This document shows positions 34,479 to 36,914 of a DNA stretch of 36,914 nt, one piece after another (the stretch's first letter is position 1; each line of letters begins with the position of its first letter). This DNA is from Rhodobacterales bacterium. GTDB taxonomy: Bacteria > Pseudomonadota > Alphaproteobacteria > Rhodobacterales > Rhodobacteraceae. Made by a program: the position numbers and the translations under genes. Location: assembly GCA_009993005.1 (NCBI GenBank), contig JAACUH010000081.1, positions 1 to 36,914 on the forward strand, written 5' to 3'. The notes beneath the pieces are model-generated. The model was given only the letters and a program-made list of their open reading frames with translations, was not told the origin of the DNA and made no database searches.

Positions 34479-34610
34479 CCGCAACCGGGCATTGTCGCGC
34501 CGCCGCGCGAACTAGGGCCGGCCTGTGCGGAGGGACGCGGCCTGTCGAGCGATATCGGGCCCCTTTACCAAGGATTGACGCGCCGCCCTCCGTGTGGCCA
34601 GAATCGAGTC

Positions 34611-35816
34611 ATGACCGAAACCTTCACCGGCAATTTCACCCAGCAAGAGCCGATCCCCGACGAGGGGATCGCCGCCGCGATGGCGGTGCTGCGCCATGGC
34701 CGGCTGCACCGCTACAACACCGCGCCGGGCGAGCTGGCCGAGGCCGCGCTGCTGGAAGAGGAATTCGCGGCGCAGGTGGGTGCGAAATACTGCCTCGCCG
34801 TCGCATCGGGCGGGGCGGCGATGACCACCGCGCTGCGCGCCTGCGGTGTGGGGCCGGGGGACAGGGTGCTGTCCAATGCCTTTACCCTCGCCCCCGTGCC
34901 GGGCGCCATTGCGGCGGTGGGCGCGCAGCCGGTCTTTGTCGAGGTGACATGGGACCTCACCATCGACCTCGATGATCTGGCGGCGAAACTGCCGCAGGCG
35001 CGGGTGCTGCTGCTCAGTCACATGCGCGGGCATATCTGCGACATGGACCGGCTGATGGCGCTGTGCGACAGGGCGGGCGTCACGGTGATCGAGGATTGCG
35101 CGCATACGATGGGCGCGTCATGGAACGGGGTGCCCAGTGGGCGGCATGGCCGCATGGGCTGCTATTCGACCCAGACCTACAAGCATGTGAATTCCGGAGA
35201 GGGCGGCCTTCTGGTGTCCGACGATGCCGAAGCGATGGCGCGCGCGATCGTGCTGTCGGGGAGCTACATGCTCTACGCCCGCCACCGCGCCGCGCCACCG
35301 CCCGAGGTGTTCGCGGAGCTGCGCTATCATACGCCCAACATCTCTTCGCGGATGGACAACCTGCGCGCGGCGATCCTGCGGCCGCAACTGCGCGCGCTGC
35401 CCGCGCAGGCCGCCCGCTGGAACGACCGCTACCGCGCGCTCGAGGCGGGCTTGCGCGATGTGCCGGGCCTGCGGTTGATCGAGCGGCCTGCGGCAGAGGG
35501 CTTTGTCGCCTCGTCCTTCCAGTTCCTGCTGCCCGACTGGGACGCGGATGCGGTGCGCGAGGTGCTCGCGCGCTGTGCCGCGCGCGGGGTCGAGCTGAAA
35601 TGGTTCGGCGCGGCAGAGCCTCTGGCCTTTACCTCGCGCTATGATTCGTGGCGCTACGCGCCCACTGCGCCGCTGCCGCAGACCGACCGGGTGCTCGCCG
35701 GGATCATCGACCTGCGCCTGCCGCTGACCTTCAGCCTCGCGGATTGCGCGCTGATCGCCCGCATCATCCGTGCGCAGGTCGGTGCTGTCTGGCAAGGGCG
35801 CGCGGCGGCCGAATGA
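34611..35816 (+). CDS. DegT/DnrJ/EryC1/StrS family PLP aminotransferase
   Basis: A 401-residue PLP enzyme of the sugar-aminotransferase family. It has VASGGAAMTTALRACGVGPGD (phosphate-binding region), the aspartate in VIEDCAHTMGA (Asp162), and the Schiff-base Lys191 in TQTYKHVNSGEGGLLVSDD. The C-terminal half has SSRMDNLRAAILRPQLRALP. Members aminate keto sugars for surface glycans or antibiotics; some relatives are dehydratases or act on other ketones. No sugar nucleotide genes adjoin it, so the substrate is unknown. The ATG at 34611 has only a poor ribosome site, 132 bases past the phosphatase. Confidence 0.88.
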   Translation: MTETFTGNFTQQEPIPDEGIAAAMAVLRHGRLHRYNTAPGELAEAALLEEEFAAQVGAKYCLAVASGGAAMTTALRACGVGPGDRVLSNAFTLAPVPGAIAAVGAQPVFVEVTWDLTIDLDDLAAKLPQARVLLLSHMRGHICDMDRLMALCDRAGVTVIEDCAHTMGASWNGVPSGRHGRMGCYSTQTYKHVNSGEGGLLVSDDAEAMARAIVLSGSYMLYARHRAAPPPEVFAELRYHTPNISSRMDNLRAAILRPQLRALPAQAARWNDRYRALEAGLRDVPGLRLIERPAAEGFVASSFQFLLPDWDADAVREVLARCAARGVELKWFGAAEPLAFTSRYDSWRYAPTAPLPQTDRVLAGIIDLRLPLTFSLADCALIARIIRAQVGAVWQGRAAAE

Positions 35817-35923
35817 CTGCGGCGGTTACGCGATGCCCTAAGGATGGAGGCCTGCCCCGGCACCCGCGCGTAGCACCGGATGCGGGTCAGGCGTGACCTG
35901 GTGGCGGTAGCGGAGTGAGGGAC

Positions 35924-36433
35924 ATGGTCAGGATCGCAACTTTGGCAATGGCGCTGCACCTCGGGCTGGGCGTGGCCACGCAGGCGCAGGAGGCAACGCG
36001 CGCCTTCAGCCCCGCCGCGACCGAGAGCTGCATCGCGCAGGGCGGCGGGGAGGCGTGCATCGGCGCATCCGCCACCGCCTGCATGGACGCCACGCCGGGC
36101 GGCTATTCCACCTATGGCATGAACCTGTGCATCGGCGCAGAGCGCGACTGGTGGGACGCCGCGCTGAACGCGGCCTATCGCGACCTGATGGCGCGCGAGG
36201 CGGCGGCGGACAAGGAGCTGGGCAGGCAGCTTCATGGCATGGAGCGCCCGTCGGGGGTCGAGAGCCTGCGGGAGGTGCAGCGGGCCTGGATCCTGTGGCG
36301 CGATACGACATGCGACTATGAGATGCTGCAATGGTTCGGTGGCACCGGTGCTGGCGGCGCGCGGCTGGGCTGCGAGATGCGGCTGACCGGGCAGCAGGCG
36401 CTCTGGCTGCGCGGCGAGCTAGTGGCGGACTAG
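35924..36433 (+). CDS. Secreted LprI-like (DUF1311) protein
   Basis: A 169-residue protein with a Sec leader (MVRIATLAMALHLGLGVATQA, cleavage probably near residue 21-22) and a mature domain like LprI/DUF1311. Visible marks are DWWDAALNAAYRDLM (the WxxxLNxxY pattern), LREVQRAWILWRDTTCDYE (the AWxxxRxxxC pattern) and six cysteines that could form disulfides in the periplasm. In mycobacteria LprI acts as a lysozyme inhibitor, but most homologues have no tested role. ATG 35924 follows GGAGTGAGG; a GTG three codons earlier overlaps that site. Confidence 0.83.
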   Translation: MVRIATLAMALHLGLGVATQAQEATRAFSPAATESCIAQGGGEACIGASATACMDATPGGYSTYGMNLCIGAERDWWDAALNAAYRDLMAREAAADKELGRQLHGMERPSGVESLREVQRAWILWRDTTCDYEMLQWFGGTGAGGARLGCEMRLTGQQALWLRGELVAD

Positions 36434-36444
36434 GCCGGCGGCAA

Positions 36445-36493
36445 GACCGGGACCGTCGGACCGGGACCGTCGGACCGGGACCGTCGGACCGGG
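36445..36493. repeat. 14-bp tandem repeat, three and a half copies
   Basis: GACCGGGACCGTCG repeats exactly at 36445, 36459 and 36473, followed by half a unit to 36493. It lies between the LprI-like stop and repeat element F. Each unit holds GGACC/GGGACC segments able to fold in many alternative ways. Confidence 0.9.
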
Positions 36494-36537
36494 GGCCAGC
36501 CCCCGGACCCCCGGGATATTTAGGGCAAGATGAAGCC
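36488..36537 (+). repeat. Intergenic repeat element, locus F (hairpin type)
   Basis: A GC hairpin (CCGGGGG with CCCCCGG around CCAG) is followed by CCCCCGGGATATTTAGGGC and AAGATGAAG. The layout is the same as in loci A and B, here between the LprI-like gene and the tRNA. Confidence 0.8.
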
Positions 36538-36593
36538 CGCGACCGCGCGCAAAACACAGCGCGCGCATCCTGGGCCACCGGTTATCGGGGAGG

Positions 36594-36668
36594 TGGTGCT
36601 GCGAGAGAGGATTGAACTCTCGACCTCACCCTTACCAAGGGTGTGCTCTGCCACTGAGCTACCGCAGC
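36594..36668 (-). tRNA. tRNA-Thr (anticodon GGT)
   Basis: Read on the minus strand the sequence folds as a complete cloverleaf. The acceptor is GCTGCGG with TCGCAGC (one G-T pair), the D arm contains AGCTCAGTGGCAGAGC, and the anticodon stem is CACCC with GGGTG around TTGGTAA, giving anticodon GGT for threonine. The T arm is GAGAG-TTCAATC-CTCTC. The discriminator is A, and the 3' CCA is encoded at 36596-36594. Confidence 0.96.
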
Positions 36669-36783
36669 ACTATGACGCGCCTTTTACCCGCATGCCGGAC
36701 AAGCGCAAGGGCTTTTCTGGGGCGCTGTGGCGGTGGCGGTTGTGGCCTAGACTGTCACGCACCGGGGCAGTATCACGAAGCCC

Positions 36784-36914
36784 ATGAAAACACCGCGCAA
36801 GAACCCGCTGAACCAGTCCCTGCCCAATGCCGATGACCGCAACGCGCGGCTCAAGGCTGCATTGCAGGCCAATATCGCGCGCCGCAAGGCACAGGCCAAG
36901 GCACAGGCCAAGGC
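36784..36914 (+). CDS. Small basic protein, N-terminal part (runs off the window)
   Basis: ATG 36784 opens a frame that stays open to the window end, 43 codons and two bases. It begins MKTPRKNPLNQSLPNADDRN and becomes rich in Ala, Lys, Arg and Gln (ANIARRKAQAKAQAK). The last 30 bases are a 12-bp repeat that encodes the KAQA units. I do not recognise the family; short basic proteins of this kind may bind nucleic acid, but nothing here proves it. Confidence 0.65.
   Translation, partial: MKTPRKNPLNQSLPNADDRNARLKAALQANIARRKAQAKAQAK

Overview
The window is very GC-rich, densely coding DNA from an alphaproteobacterium, most likely a member of the Rhodobacteraceae. The grounds are gene content and style: a DUF3422 protein, a glmU-glmS block beside a phosphoglycolate-phosphatase-like gene, a fused PntA with PntB, an IorAB-type molybdenum hydroxylase with a Tat leader, a stand-alone ornithine decarboxylase, a huge RTX protein ending in a Hint domain, many ATGA start/stop overlaps, and a family of intergenic repeats with a TATTT...GGC(C)AAAAGATGA core. 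About thirty genes and one tRNA are supported; no transposase, phage or plasmid gene was seen, so this looks like chromosomal core with some accessory surface genes.

Layout from left to right. 1-375: leftward ArsR-type regulator with the first codons of an SRPBCC-type partner. 421-553: a 19-bp tandem array in front of malate synthase G (glcB), then an alpha/beta hydrolase and a PuuD-like glutamine amidotransferase. 4865-9595: leftward RTX/Hint protein. 9813-12528: leftward iorB-iorA with a strong hairpin after it. 12605-14413: kynureninase (leftward) and an isoprenylcysteine-methyltransferase-like membrane protein (rightward). 14550-17582: pntA-pntB. 17583-17997: a 415-bp leader region with an inverted repeat and RNA-like hairpins, then the ornithine/lysine decarboxylase. 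19313-24146: DUF3422 protein, a DxD glycosyltransferase, a DadA-like oxidoreductase and an M20 amidohydrolase. 24143-28003: leftward chain moaA > waaA > pyruvyl transferase > GT29-like transferase, every junction an ATGA overlap. 28083: small lipoprotein. 28695-33691: leftward chain glmU > glmS > GNAT > PNPOx-like > AlkD-like. 33816-36433: gph-like phosphatase, DegT/DnrJ-family enzyme and an LprI-like secreted protein. 36594-36668: tRNA-Thr(GGT). The window ends inside a small basic ORF.

The functional threads are central carbon and redox metabolism (glcB, pntAB), periplasmic molybdenum-dependent oxidation together with one cofactor gene (iorAB, moaA), and above all the cell envelope: UDP-GlcNAc supply (glmS, glmU), Kdo transfer to lipid A (waaA), and two or three further transferases whose position suggests decoration of LPS core or another surface glycan. 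The most promising observations are the waaA / pyruvyl-transferase / sialyltransferase-like module, the candidate regulatory RNA ahead of the decarboxylase, the 19-bp array ahead of glcB, and the nine-copy repeat family.
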